From Caulobacter sp. 602-2 (GTDB taxonomy: Bacteria > Pseudomonadota > Alphaproteobacteria > Caulobacterales > Caulobacteraceae), in contig NZ_JAAKGT010000019.1 of assembly GCF_011043625.1 (NCBI RefSeq), positions 1 to 60,496 on the forward strand: DNA of 60,496 bases. Reading direction: 5' to 3'. Shown in pieces: positions 17,614-26,138 of this stretch. Below the pieces are notes generated by a model. It did not search any database. It worked only from the letters and a program-made list of their open reading frames with translations, and was not told where the DNA came from. The translations under genes and the position numbers were made by a program. The number at the start of each line of letters is the position of its first letter. The stretch's first letter is position 1.

Positions 17614-19264
17614 GGAAAAGACCCTCCCCCAGAAGGGGGAGGTGGCCGCGAAGCGGTCGGAGGGGGAAGGGTCTTCGGCGGGAACTCCCCCCTCAGTCGC
17701 TTCGCGACAGCTCCCCCAGAGGGGGAGCATTTACGCCGCGCCAACCGGATCCTCCCCCCCTGGGGGAGGTGGCCCGGAGGGCCGGAGGGGGCTCGCTCCA
17801 CCGCCGCAAGACCCCCCCTTCGCCCTGCTGGTCTCCGAGCGCGGCACGCGTCGCCTCGCCGCCGTCGACGCCGCGGCCATGGCGCTTGGCCTTTCCGCCG
17901 GCCAGAAGGCCGCCGACGCCCTGGCGCTGGTTCCCCAGCTGGTCACCGCCGACCATGACCCCGACGCCGACCGGCGGGCGCTGGGGAGCCTCTGCGACTG
18001 GTGCGTGCGGTTCTCGCCGGCCGTGGCGGTCGACGGCGAGGACGGCCTGCTGCTCGACATCACCGGGACCGACCACCTGTGGGGCGGCGAGGACGCCATG
18101 CTGGCCGACCTTCTGGAGCGCCTTGCGCGCTGGGGCGTGCCGGCGCGGGGGGCGATCGCCGACACCGCCGGGGCGGCCTGGGCCCTGGCCCGCTATGGAG
18201 AGCCCCGTTTCGGATCCGGGCGAGCGGTGGTTCCGCCCGGCGGCCAGCGCGAGGCCCTGGCCCGCCTGCCGGTGGCGGCCCTGCGGCTGGACGAGGCCGC
18301 CCAGGCCCAGCTGCCGCGCCTGGGGCTGCATCGGGTGGGCCAGCTCTACGCCCTGCCGCGCGCCCAGATGGCCAAGCGCTTCGGCCTTGCCTTCACCCAG
18401 CGGCTGGACCAGGCCCTGGGGGCGGCGGGCGAGGCCCTGGCCTTCCGGCGGCCGGCCAGCCCGTGGTTCGCGCGCCTGGCCTTCTTCGAGCCGGTCAGCG
18501 CGCCCGAGGACCTGGCCCGCGTCGCCGCCGACGTGCTGGCCCTGATCTGCAAGCGGCTGGAGGGCGAGGGGCGCGGCGCCAAGCGGTTCGAGGTCGTCTA
18601 TCATCGCCTGGATGGCAAGGCCTTCGCCGTGCCCGTCGGCCTGGCGCGTCCCGGCCGCGACGCCGTGCGCCTGGCCAAGCTGGTCGCGCCCAAGCTGGAC
18701 GTCGTCGATCCGGGCTTCGGCATCGACGTGATCACCGTGCACGCCTTCGCGGTGGAGGCCCTGGCGCAGGGGCAGGCGCGGATCGACGCCGAACTCGACG
18801 CGGCCGAGGCCCTGGCGCCGCTGGTCGACCGGCTGGTCAACCGCCTGGGCGAGGGGCGGGTCTGGCGGCCGGACCCCGTGGAGAGCCACGTGCCCGAGCG
18901 GGCGGTGGGACGGTCCGCGCCCCTGGCCGCGCCGGCGGCCGCTCGGCCGTGGAGCCCCGACCTGCCGCGCCCGACGCGCCTGCTCAAACGCCCCGAGCCG
19001 ATCGAGGTGATGGCCAAGCTGCCCGACGACCCGCCGCTGCGCTTCACCTGGCGGGGGCGACATCATCGCGTCCAGGCGGCCGAAGGCCCCGAGCGCATCG
19101 GCCAGGAATGGTGGCGCGGCGATTTCGACGCCGCGGGTCCGGGCAGGATCCGCGACTATTACCGGGTGGAGGACGAGGCCGGCGGCCGGTTCTGGATCTA
19201 CCGCCAGGGGCTCTATGGGGACGGCGATCCGCCGAAATGGTGGCTGCATGGCCTGTTTGGTTGA
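17525..19264 (+). CDS. imuB: ImuB, catalytically inactive Y-family polymerase of the SOS cassette, with a repeat-derived insertion
   Basis: The 579-residue protein starts MARILSVWCPNWP with GGAGG eight bases upstream, inside imuA. The Y-family fold is evident (FALLVSERGTRRLAAVDAAA, DIDGTGHL-like LLDITGTDHLWGG, HhH region LPRLGLHRVGQL), but the catalytic acidic residues are lacking, as expected for ImuB, which bridges DnaE2 and the beta clamp. Residues about 28-95 (TLPQKGEVAAKRSEGEG..., GSSPPGGGGPEGRRG) have no counterpart in ordinary ImuB. They are encoded by three intergenic-type palindromic repeats lying in frame. Without them the length is about 511, near the family norm. Whether the insertion impairs function is unknown. 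Confidence 0.9.
   Translation: MARILSVWCPNWPITTWRRRHPNAFAERGEEKTLPQKGEVAAKRSEGEGSSAGTPPSVASRQLPQRGSIYAAPTGSSPPGGGGPEGRRGLAPPPQDPPFALLVSERGTRRLAAVDAAAMALGLSAGQKAADALALVPQLVTADHDPDADRRALGSLCDWCVRFSPAVAVDGEDGLLLDITGTDHLWGGEDAMLADLLERLARWGVPARGAIADTAGAAWALARYGEPRFGSGRAVVPPGGQREALARLPVAALRLDEAAQAQLPRLGLHRVGQLYALPRAQMAKRFGLAFTQRLDQALGAAGEALAFRRPASPWFARLAFFEPVSAPEDLARVAADVLALICKRLEGEGRGAKRFEVVYHRLDGKAFAVPVGLARPGRDAVRLAKLVAPKLDVVDPGFGIDVITVHAFAVEALAQGQARIDAELDAAEALAPLVDRLVNRLGEGRVWRPDPVESHVPERAVGRSAPLAAPAAARPWSPDLPRPTRLLKRPEPIEVMAKLPDDPPLRFTWRGRHHRVQAAEGPERIGQEWWRGDFDAAGPGRIRDYYRVEDEAGGRFWIYRQGLYGDGDPPKWWLHGLFG
17622..17791. repeat. Three palindromic repeats inside the imuB coding sequence
   Basis: Unit a at 17622-17668 (CCTCCCCCAGAAGGGGGAGG, GCGAAGCGGTC arm, GGAGGGGGAAG) is followed by unit b in inverted orientation at 17685-17728 and unit c at 17749-17791 (CCTCCCCCCCTGGGGGAGG, GGCCCGGAGGGCC, GGAGGGGG). 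All three match the intergenic family and keep the imuB reading frame open. Confidence 0.88.
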
Positions 19265-19273
19265 GGGGCCAAA

Positions 19274-19566
19274 GATCCTCCCCCTGAAGGGGGAGGTGTC
19301 GGCGAAGCCGACGGAGGGGGAAGTCATTCCTCGGGGTCTTGCGCGCGCCGATTTCAGCAGTCTCTTCCCCCTCCGGCCCTCCGGGCCACCTCCCCCTTCA
19401 GGGGGAGGGTCTGTAGACGTGGGCGCTAGAAAGATCCTCCCCCTCTGGGGGAGGTGGCCCAGAGGGCCGGAGGGGGGGCGTTTTCAGCTTCCGCGGCGGC
19501 CGACGCTCATCAACTGCTCCCCCCTCCGTCCGCTTCGCGGACACCTCCCCCACAGGGGGAGGATCC
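19274..19566. repeat. Four palindromic repeats filling the imuB-dnaE2 gap
   Basis: Copies lie at 19274-19322 (direct), 19365-19410 (inverted), 19433-19478 (direct) and 19516-19566 (inverted). Together they account for most of the 303-bp gap, which holds no gene. The outer GGGGGAGG arm of the last copy (19555-19562) ends five bases before the dnaE2 ATG and provides its Shine-Dalgarno. Confidence 0.88.
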
Positions 19567-19567
19567 C

Positions 19568-22500
19568 ATGACCCCTGCCTATGCCGAGCTCCAAACCACC
19601 ACCAACTTCTCGTTCCTGCACGGGGCCTCGCGCGCCGAGGAGTTGATGCTGACCGCCGAGGCCCTGGGTCTTTCCGCCGTGGGCGTGGTCGACCGCAACA
19701 GCCTGGCGGGGGTGGTGCGCGCCTGGACGGCGGCCAAGACGCTCAAGGTGCGGGCCCTGGCCGGCTGTCGCCTCGACTTCGCCGACGGCACGCCCAGCCT
19801 GCTATGCTATCCCTCCGACCGCGAGGCCTTCGCGCGGCTGACCCGGCTTTTGACGCTGGGCCAGCGGCGGGCGGGCAAGGGCGAGTGCATCCTGTCGTGG
19901 GATGACTTCGCGGCGCACGCCGAGGGGCAGCTGGTCCTGGTCGTGCCGCCCGAGACGCTGGACGCGGCCTTCGAGGCCGACCTTCACCGTATCGCCGGGG
20001 CGCTGAAGGGTCGGGTGTGGCTGGCCGCCAGCCGCGCCTACGCCGCCCGCGACCTCAAGCGCCTGGCCCGCCTGGACGCCCTGGGCCAGGGCGCGGGCGC
20101 GCCGATGGCAGCCACCAACGACGTGCTCTATCACGGCCCCGAGCGGCGGCCGCTACAGGACGTGATCACCTGCGTGCGCGAGCATTGCACGATCCAGGAA
20201 GCCGGCTTCCGGCTGGAGGCCAACGCCGAGCGCCACATCAAGGCCCCGGCCGAGATGGCGCGTCTCTTCGAGCGCTGGCCGAGGGCCATCGCGCGCACCG
20301 TCGAGATCGTCGCTCGCATCGGCTTCGATCTTTCCGACCTGCACGAGGAGTATCCCGACGAGCCCGTGCCGCCGGGCAAGACCTCGATGCAGCACCTGAC
20401 CGACCTGACCTGGCAGGGGGCGGCCTGGCGCTATCCGGACGGCGTGCCCGAGAAGGTGGCCGCGCAGCTGAAGGAAGAGCTGCGGCTGATCGCCAAGATG
20501 GACTACCCCAACTACTTCATCACCGTGCACGACATCGTCGGCTGGGCGCGGGGGCAGGGCATCCTGTGCCAGGGGCGGGGATCGGCGGCCAATTCCTCGG
20601 TCTGCTACTGCCTGGGCGTCACCGCCATCGATCCCACCAGGCACCGCCTGCTGTTCACCCGCTTCATCTCCGAAAACCGCGGCGAGCCGCCCGACATCGA
20701 CGTCGACTTCGAGCACGAGCGGCGCGAGGAGGTGATGCAGTACGTCTATGAGCGCTATGGCCGGGAATATGCGGCCATCTGCGGCACGGTGATCCATTAC
20801 CGCCCGCGCAGCGCCATCCGCGACGTCGGCAAGGCCCTGGGCCTGACCGAGGACGTCACCAGTCTGCTGGCCGGCACGGTCTGGGGCAGCTGGGGCGACG
20901 GCCTGCCCGAGGAGCACCTGCGCAATGCGGGCCTGGACCCCAAGGCCCCCGAGATCGCCCGCGCCGTGGCCCTGGCCACCGAGCTGATGGGCTTTCCCCG
21001 CCACCTGTCGCAGCACGTCGGCGGCTTCGTGCTGACCAAGCGGCGGCTAGACGAGACCGTGCCGATCGGCAACGCCGCCATGAAGGACCGCACCTTCATC
21101 GAATGGGACAAGGACGACATCGACAGCCTGGGCTTGATGAAGGTCGACGTGCTGGCGCTGGGCATGCTGACCGCGATCCAGCGGGCCTTCGGCATGCTGC
21201 GCGCCGATCACGGCGAGGCCATCGTCGACCTGGCCGACGTGCCGGCCGAGGTGGCGGGCGTCTACGACATGCTGTGCGTGGCCGACAGCATCGGGGTGTT
21301 CCAGGTGGAGAGCCGGGCGCAGATGTCGATGCTGCCGCGCCTTAGGCCCCGGCGCTTCTACGACCTGGTCATCGAGGTGGCGATCGTGCGGCCCGGCCCC
21401 ATCCAGGGCGACATGGTGCATCCCTACCTGAAGCGCCGGAACGGGATCGAGCCTGTGGACTGGCCCAAACCCGCTCCCGAGCACGGGCCGGAGAACGAAC
21501 TGCAGGAGATCCTCGGCAACACCTACGGCGTGCCGCTGTTCCAGGAGCAGGCCATGAGCCTGGCCATCGAGGCGGCCAAGTTCACGCCCGACGAGGCCGA
21601 CGGCCTGCGCAAGGCCATGGCCACTTTCCGCAACCTGGGCACGCCGGCCGAGTATCGGGTGAAGTTCGTCGAGGGCATGGTCCGGCGCGGCTACCAGCGC
21701 GACTTCGCCGAGCGCTGCTTCAAGCAGATCGAGGGCTTTGGCCACTACGGCTTTCCTGAAAGCCACGCGGCCAGCTTCGCCAAGCTGGTCTATGTCTCGG
21801 CCTGGATCAAATGGGCCTGGCCGGACGTGTTCTGCGCGGCCCTGATCAACTCCCAGCCGATGGGTTTCTACCAGCCGTCCCAGCTGGTGCGCGACGCGCG
21901 CGAGCACGGGGTGGAGGTGCGGCCGCCCGACGTGATGGCCAGCGACTGGGACTGCACGCTGGAGGTCAGGTCGCCCCTCGCGTCAGGCGGGGAGAGGCGC
22001 CGGGATCCCCGCAAGATCTCCTGCGAGGAGACCCGCCCGCGCTGGAAGGCGCTGCGTCTTGGCCTGCGCCAGATCAAGGGCTTGAAGGAGGCCGACGTCA
22101 AAGCCCTGGTGAAGGCGCGCGACGAAGGCGCGCGCGCGCCGGCCGAGTTCGCCCAGGGCGGGGTGCCCCAGCGGGCGCTGGAACTGCTGGCCGAGGCCGA
22201 CGCCTTCGCCTCGACCGGTCTTGCGCGGCGCGACGCCCTGTGGGCGGTGAAGGGACTGAAGGGCGAGCACAGGGCGCCGGTGCAGGCGCCGCTGCTGGCC
22301 GGCCTGCCGCTGTTCGAGGACAGGGTCGCCCTGCCGGCGATGGCCGCGCCCCAGGAGGTGGCCGAGGACTATCGCACCACCAGCCTCTCCCTGAAGGCCC
22401 ACCCGTGCGGCTTCTACCGGCCGATGCTGGAGAAGATGGGCGCGGTCACCGCCGACCAGCTCCCGAGGTTCAGGAACGGCCAGAAGGTGTCGGTCGGCGG

Positions 22501-22816
22501 GCTCGTGCTGATCCGCCAGCGGCCGGGCACGGCCAAGGGCGTGGTGTTCGTCACCCTGGAGGACGAGACGGGGGTGGCCAACGCGGTGGTCTGGAAGGAC
22601 CGCTTCGAGGCCGACCGCAACGTGGTGATGACCGCCTCGTTCCTGGTGGTGCACGGCCGGGTGCAGGCGGCCGAGGGCGTGATCCACATCGTCGCCGAGG
22701 GCTTCACCGACCTGTCGGCCCAGCTGTCGAGCCTGCGGGACGAGCCCGACGCGCCCGCGCCGCGCGTGCGCCAGAAGGTGTCGGGGCGGCTGCTGAGGAG
22801 CCGGGATTTCCACTAG
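19568..22816 (+). CDS. dnaE2: Error-prone DNA polymerase DnaE2 (ImuC)
   Basis: A 1082-residue C-family polymerase that carries out translesion synthesis with ImuA and ImuB after DNA damage. The PHP domain starts at about 5 (YAELQTTTNFSFLHGAS). The polymerase active site has the Asp residues of PPDIDVDFEHERREEV and a further Asp in MKVDVLALGML. The FPxSHAASFAKLVYVSAWIKWAWP and C-terminal OB-fold (VSVGGLVLIRQRPGTAKGVVF) match DnaE2. The start at MTPAYAELQ uses a repeat-derived GGGGGAGG; upstream in-frame codons are repeat DNA. Around residue 800 a segment (RSPLASGGERRRDPRK) is longer than I expect and may be another insertion. Confidence 0.94.
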   Translation: MTPAYAELQTTTNFSFLHGASRAEELMLTAEALGLSAVGVVDRNSLAGVVRAWTAAKTLKVRALAGCRLDFADGTPSLLCYPSDREAFARLTRLLTLGQRRAGKGECILSWDDFAAHAEGQLVLVVPPETLDAAFEADLHRIAGALKGRVWLAASRAYAARDLKRLARLDALGQGAGAPMAATNDVLYHGPERRPLQDVITCVREHCTIQEAGFRLEANAERHIKAPAEMARLFERWPRAIARTVEIVARIGFDLSDLHEEYPDEPVPPGKTSMQHLTDLTWQGAAWRYPDGVPEKVAAQLKEELRLIAKMDYPNYFITVHDIVGWARGQGILCQGRGSAANSSVCYCLGVTAIDPTRHRLLFTRFISENRGEPPDIDVDFEHERREEVMQYVYERYGREYAAICGTVIHYRPRSAIRDVGKALGLTEDVTSLLAGTVWGSWGDGLPEEHLRNAGLDPKAPEIARAVALATELMGFPRHLSQHVGGFVLTKRRLDETVPIGNAAMKDRTFIEWDKDDIDSLGLMKVDVLALGMLTAIQRAFGMLRADHGEAIVDLADVPAEVAGVYDMLCVADSIGVFQVESRAQMSMLPRLRPRRFYDLVIEVAIVRPGPIQGDMVHPYLKRRNGIEPVDWPKPAPEHGPENELQEILGNTYGVPLFQEQAMSLAIEAAKFTPDEADGLRKAMATFRNLGTPAEYRVKFVEGMVRRGYQRDFAERCFKQIEGFGHYGFPESHAASFAKLVYVSAWIKWAWPDVFCAALINSQPMGFYQPSQLVRDAREHGVEVRPPDVMASDWDCTLEVRSPLASGGERRRDPRKISCEETRPRWKALRLGLRQIKGLKEADVKALVKARDEGARAPAEFAQGGVPQRALELLAEADAFASTGLARRDALWAVKGLKGEHRAPVQAPLLAGLPLFEDRVALPAMAAPQEVAEDYRTTSLSLKAHPCGFYRPMLEKMGAVTADQLPRFRNGQKVSVGGLVLIRQRPGTAKGVVFVTLEDETGVANAVVWKDRFEADRNVVMTASFLVVHGRVQAAEGVIHIVAEGFTDLSAQLSSLRDEPDAPAPRVRQKVSGRLLRSRDFH

Positions 22817-22823
22817 TTCTTCC

Positions 22824-22955
22824 CTCTCCCCTTGCGGGAGAGGGGGGCCTCGCGAAGCGGGGTCGGGTGAGGGGTCTCTCAGAATGTCGCGAAAGGGCCT
22901 TTCGACCCCTCATCCGTCGGCTACGCCGCCACCTTCTCCCGCAAGGGGGGGGAGG
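22824..22955. repeat. Inverted pair of CTCTCCCCTTGCGGGAGAGG-type repeats between convergent genes
   Basis: A copy starting TCTCCCCTTGCGGGAGAGG with GGTCGGGTGAGGGG at 22830-22876 faces an inverted copy (CCCCTCATCCGTCGG ... TTCTCCCGCAAGG) at 22908-22947. They can fold into one large hairpin separating dnaE2 from the convergent dehydratase gene, likely ending both transcripts. This is a second sub-family, related in style to the CCTCCCCC repeats. Confidence 0.75.
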
Positions 22956-22957
22956 AT

Positions 22958-24829
22958 TTACGCCCGCGTCGTCTCGGCCGTCGTCGAGCGCAGGCGCTCG
23001 ACCAGCGCGAACAGCTGGGTGCGGACGCCGAACTCGTCGCCGGCCAGGGCGGCGGTTTCGAGGGCGGCCAGGGTCGCCTCGTCGATGCGCGGGGCGGGGG
23101 CGACGGCGGTGGCCTCGATCACGCCGGCCGACTTGGGCGCGGCGGTCTCGTTGACGTCGACCAGTTCCTCGGTGAGCTTCTCGCCGGGACGCAGGCCGGT
23201 GATGCGGATCTCGATGTCCTTGCCGGGAACCAGGCCCTGCAGCTCGATCATCCGGCGGGCCAGATCGATGATCTTCACCGGCTCGCCCATCTCCAGGGTC
23301 AGCACGCCGGCCGGCGGGGCGGCGTCGGCGGCCGACTGGGCCACGGCGCGCAGCACCAGCGACACCGCCTCGGGGATGGTCATGAAGTAGCGCTCGACAT
23401 TGGCGTCGGTCAGGGTGACCGGGCCGCCGCGGGCGATCTGGTGGCGGAACACCGGCACGACCGAGCCGGCCGAGCCCAGCACGTTGCCGAAGCGCACCAC
23501 GCCGACCCGCATCTTGCCGCCGCCGCCGAACTGGCGGGCGATGGCTTCGGCCACGCGCTTGGTGGCGCCCATGACGCTGGAGGGGGCCACGGCCTTGTCG
23601 GTCGAGATCAGGGCGAAGTGCGAGGCGCCGGCCGCCTTGGCGGCGAGGGCGACGTTGCGGGTGCCCAGAACGTTGGTGCGCACGCCCTCGCAGGGGTGGC
23701 TCTCGACCATCGGCACGTGCTTGAGGGCGGCGGCGTGGAAGACGATGTCGGGCTGCTCGGCGGCCAGCAGGCGCGAGACGCGGCCCTCGTCGCGCACGTC
23801 GCACAGGGCCTCGCGGCGCGGCAGGGCCGGCCAGGCCTCGGCGATCTCGCGGTCGATCAGGAAGAGGTTGGCCTCCGAGGCGTCGACCATCGTCAGGTGG
23901 GCCGCGCCGCTGGCGGCGATCTGGCGGCACAGCTCCGAGCCGATGCTGCCGCCGGCTCCGGTGACCAGCACGCGGCGGCCGCTGACCAGGGCCCGGACCG
24001 GGGCGGGGTCGAGGCGCACGGGGGCGCGGCTGAGCAGTTCCTCGAGGCTGATCTCGCGCAGGGCCGCGGCGGTGGGGCCCTCGCCCATCTCGACCAGGCC
24101 GGGGCGACGCAGCAGGCGCACGCCCTCGCTCTTCAGGCGGCCCAGGCGCTCGGCTCCGAAGGCGCCCAGCGGGGCCTCGGCCAGGAACAGCACGGCGGCC
24201 GGCGACAGGCCGCCGTCGCTGAGCTGGCGCATGACGGCGTCGAAGCGGTCGATGGCGCCCAGCACGCAGACGCCGCGGATCTCGTCGCCGGTCTCGCGGG
24301 GCTCGGGGGTCAGAAGGCCGACCACGGCGTAGCGCTCGGCCAGGCCGGGGGCGCGCAGGAAGGTCTCGGCCTCGGCCGCCGTGCCGATGATCAGCAGGCG
24401 CGGCAGGGCCGGGTGGGCGGGGGCGGGGCGCAGACGCAGCAGGGCCTCGGCCAGCACGCCCTCGTGCAGGGCGCGGCGGCCGACGCGCAGGGCGGCCAGC
24501 AGGCCGATCTGCACGACCAGGGCCGCCAGGATGGTGCGCAGGCCGCCGTCGAGGTCGGGCAGGATCAGGAAGGCCAGCAGCGAGAAGGTCAGGGCCGTCA
24601 GCGCCGCCGAGCGGGCGATGCGCAGGTGATCGGCGGCCGCCACGAACCGCCAGGGCGCGCGCTCCAGCCGGAACAGCAGCTCCACCAGGAAGGCCGACAG
24701 GGCGTAGAGGCCGGCGTGGGCCAGCAGGCCGGGCCGGTCGGCGTCGAGGCCCACGGCCAGGACCTGCCCGATCAGCAGAGCCAGGAAGGCCAGGAAAACA
24801 TGCGCTGCGATCTTGCCGGCGCGACCCAT
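22958..24829 (-). CDS. FlaA1/CapD-type membrane nucleoside-diphosphate-sugar 4,6-dehydratase
   Basis: A 623-residue polysaccharide biosynthesis protein of the WbpM/CapD group. About four N-terminal membrane helices (residues 5-130) precede a CoA-binding-like region. A short-chain dehydrogenase domain follows from about 290, with the NAD motif VTGAGGSIGSELCRQI and the active-site signature TDKAVAPSSVMGATK, where Met replaces the usual Tyr of SYK, as is normal in this family. It likely makes UDP-4-keto-6-deoxy-hexosamine for surface glycans or flagellin glycosylation. The ATG at 24829 is preferred over a TTG seven codons upstream. Confidence 0.9.
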   Translation of the reverse strand: MGRAGKIAAHVFLAFLALLIGQVLAVGLDADRPGLLAHAGLYALSAFLVELLFRLERAPWRFVAAADHLRIARSAALTALTFSLLAFLILPDLDGGLRTILAALVVQIGLLAALRVGRRALHEGVLAEALLRLRPAPAHPALPRLLIIGTAAEAETFLRAPGLAERYAVVGLLTPEPRETGDEIRGVCVLGAIDRFDAVMRQLSDGGLSPAAVLFLAEAPLGAFGAERLGRLKSEGVRLLRRPGLVEMGEGPTAAALREISLEELLSRAPVRLDPAPVRALVSGRRVLVTGAGGSIGSELCRQIAASGAAHLTMVDASEANLFLIDREIAEAWPALPRREALCDVRDEGRVSRLLAAEQPDIVFHAAALKHVPMVESHPCEGVRTNVLGTRNVALAAKAAGASHFALISTDKAVAPSSVMGATKRVAEAIARQFGGGGKMRVGVVRFGNVLGSAGSVVPVFRHQIARGGPVTLTDANVERYFMTIPEAVSLVLRAVAQSAADAAPPAGVLTLEMGEPVKIIDLARRMIELQGLVPGKDIEIRITGLRPGEKLTEELVDVNETAAPKSAGVIEATAVAPAPRIDEATLAALETAALAGDEFGVRTQLFALVERLRSTTAETTRA

Positions 24830-24890
24830 GGACGCTCGAACTCCGTTCAACTTTCGCGGATTAGCACGCTCCTCGCCCGTCGTCGCCGAT

Positions 24891-26105
24891 TCAGGTGCGC
24901 GCCAGCGGCAAGGTCACGACCAGGTCGCCGGCCTGGGCGGGCGGCGCGCCGGCGGGGCGCATGACCAGGGCGTCGGCCCGGGAAAAGACGCCGATCAGCG
25001 AGGAATCCTGGTCGGGGAAGGGCGTGACCAGCAGCCGGCCCTCGGCGTCGACGGCGCGGGCCGCGCGCATCCAGTGCTCGCGCGGGCCGTTGGCGGGCAG
25101 GGGGGACGACAGGCGCGCCGCCCCGAACGGCAGGGCCGGATCGGCGCCCGACAGGGCCGCCAGCAGCGGACGCAGGAAAAGCTCGGCGCAGACCAGGGCC
25201 GAGGCCGGATTGCCCGGCAGGCCCAGCACGCGGCGGCCGTCTTCGAGATGGCCGAACCAGGTGGGCTTGCCCGGGCGCACGGCGATGGTCTGGACGCGAA
25301 GGTCAAGGCCCAGCCGGCTCATGGCCGGCTTGACCAGGTCGTAGTCGCCCACCGAGGCGCCGCCGATGGTCACCACCAGGTCGACGGCCGCATCGGCCAC
25401 GGCGGCGGCGATGGCCTCGACGGAGTCGGCGGCGGGGGCCAGCTTGATCGCCTGTCCGCCCCAGGCCTGGATCAGGGCCGCCAGGCTGAACGAGCCGGAC
25501 TCGAAGATCTGGTCGGGCAGGGGCGAGCCGCCGGGCGGGACCAGTTCATCGCCGGTGGCCAGGATCGCCACCTTGGGCCGGCGGACGACGGGCAGGTCGG
25601 CCAGTCCGGCGGCGGCGGCCAGCGACAGTCGCCAGGGATCGATGCGCACGCCCGCTTCCAGCAGGCGGTCGCCAGACCGGAAGTCGCCGCCGGCGGGCCG
25701 GATGTTGGCCTTGGGCGCATCGCCCGCCGTGAAGGTCACGTGGTCGCCGTCGCGGGTCGCCTCTTCCTGGATGACCACGAGGTCGGCGCCGGCGGGAACC
25801 GGGGCGCCGGTGAAGATCCGCACGGCCTGTCCCGCCTGCACGGCCTCGGGGTAGGCGCGGCCCGCGGCGCTTTCGCCGGCGATCTTGAAGGCTTCGAGCA
25901 CCCCGTAGTCGGCTCGCCGGATCGCCCAGCCGTCCATGGCCGAGGCGTCGAAGGGCGGCTGATGGCGGCCAGCGACGAGATCCTCGGCCAGCACGCGGCC
26001 GACGGCTTCCGGCAGGGCGACGGCCTCGACGCCCAGGCGCGCGGCGCCGTCCAGCATCCGGCCGCGGGCGTCCTCGACGGTCAGGTTCTTCAGGGCTTGG
26101 CTCAC
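24891..26105 (-). CDS. moeA: Molybdopterin molybdotransferase MoeA
   Basis: A 404-residue enzyme that inserts molybdate into adenylylated molybdopterin to complete the molybdenum cofactor. The N-terminal MoeA region has PFDASAMDGWAIR (about 50). The MoCF-binding domain (about 175-320) has ILATGDELVPPG and TIGGASVGDYDLV, followed by VFGLPGNPASA-like VLGLPGNPASALV. The C-terminal domain IV is present. The start is GTG at 26105, since no in-frame ATG precedes the conserved N-terminus. The AraC gene ends 33 bp upstream on the same strand, so the two may be co-transcribed. No other molybdenum gene is nearby. Confidence 0.93.
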   Translation of the reverse strand: MSQALKNLTVEDARGRMLDGAARLGVEAVALPEAVGRVLAEDLVAGRHQPPFDASAMDGWAIRRADYGVLEAFKIAGESAAGRAYPEAVQAGQAVRIFTGAPVPAGADLVVIQEEATRDGDHVTFTAGDAPKANIRPAGGDFRSGDRLLEAGVRIDPWRLSLAAAAGLADLPVVRRPKVAILATGDELVPPGGSPLPDQIFESGSFSLAALIQAWGGQAIKLAPAADSVEAIAAAVADAAVDLVVTIGGASVGDYDLVKPAMSRLGLDLRVQTIAVRPGKPTWFGHLEDGRRVLGLPGNPASALVCAELFLRPLLAALSGADPALPFGAARLSSPLPANGPREHWMRAARAVDAEGRLLVTPFPDQDSSLIGVFSRADALVMRPAGAPPAQAGDLVVTLPLART

Positions 26106-26138
26106 GGACCGGAGGTCTCCGTCAGGGGGCGGCGCGGG

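Noticed and set aside
17622..19566. CRISPR array
   Set aside because: The repeated units are palindromic, vary in sequence and orientation and have no regular unique spacers; no cas genes are nearby.
19454..19567. A 38-codon N-terminal extension of DnaE2
   Set aside because: It is encoded by repeat DNA and precedes the conserved YAELQTTTNFSFLHGAS start.
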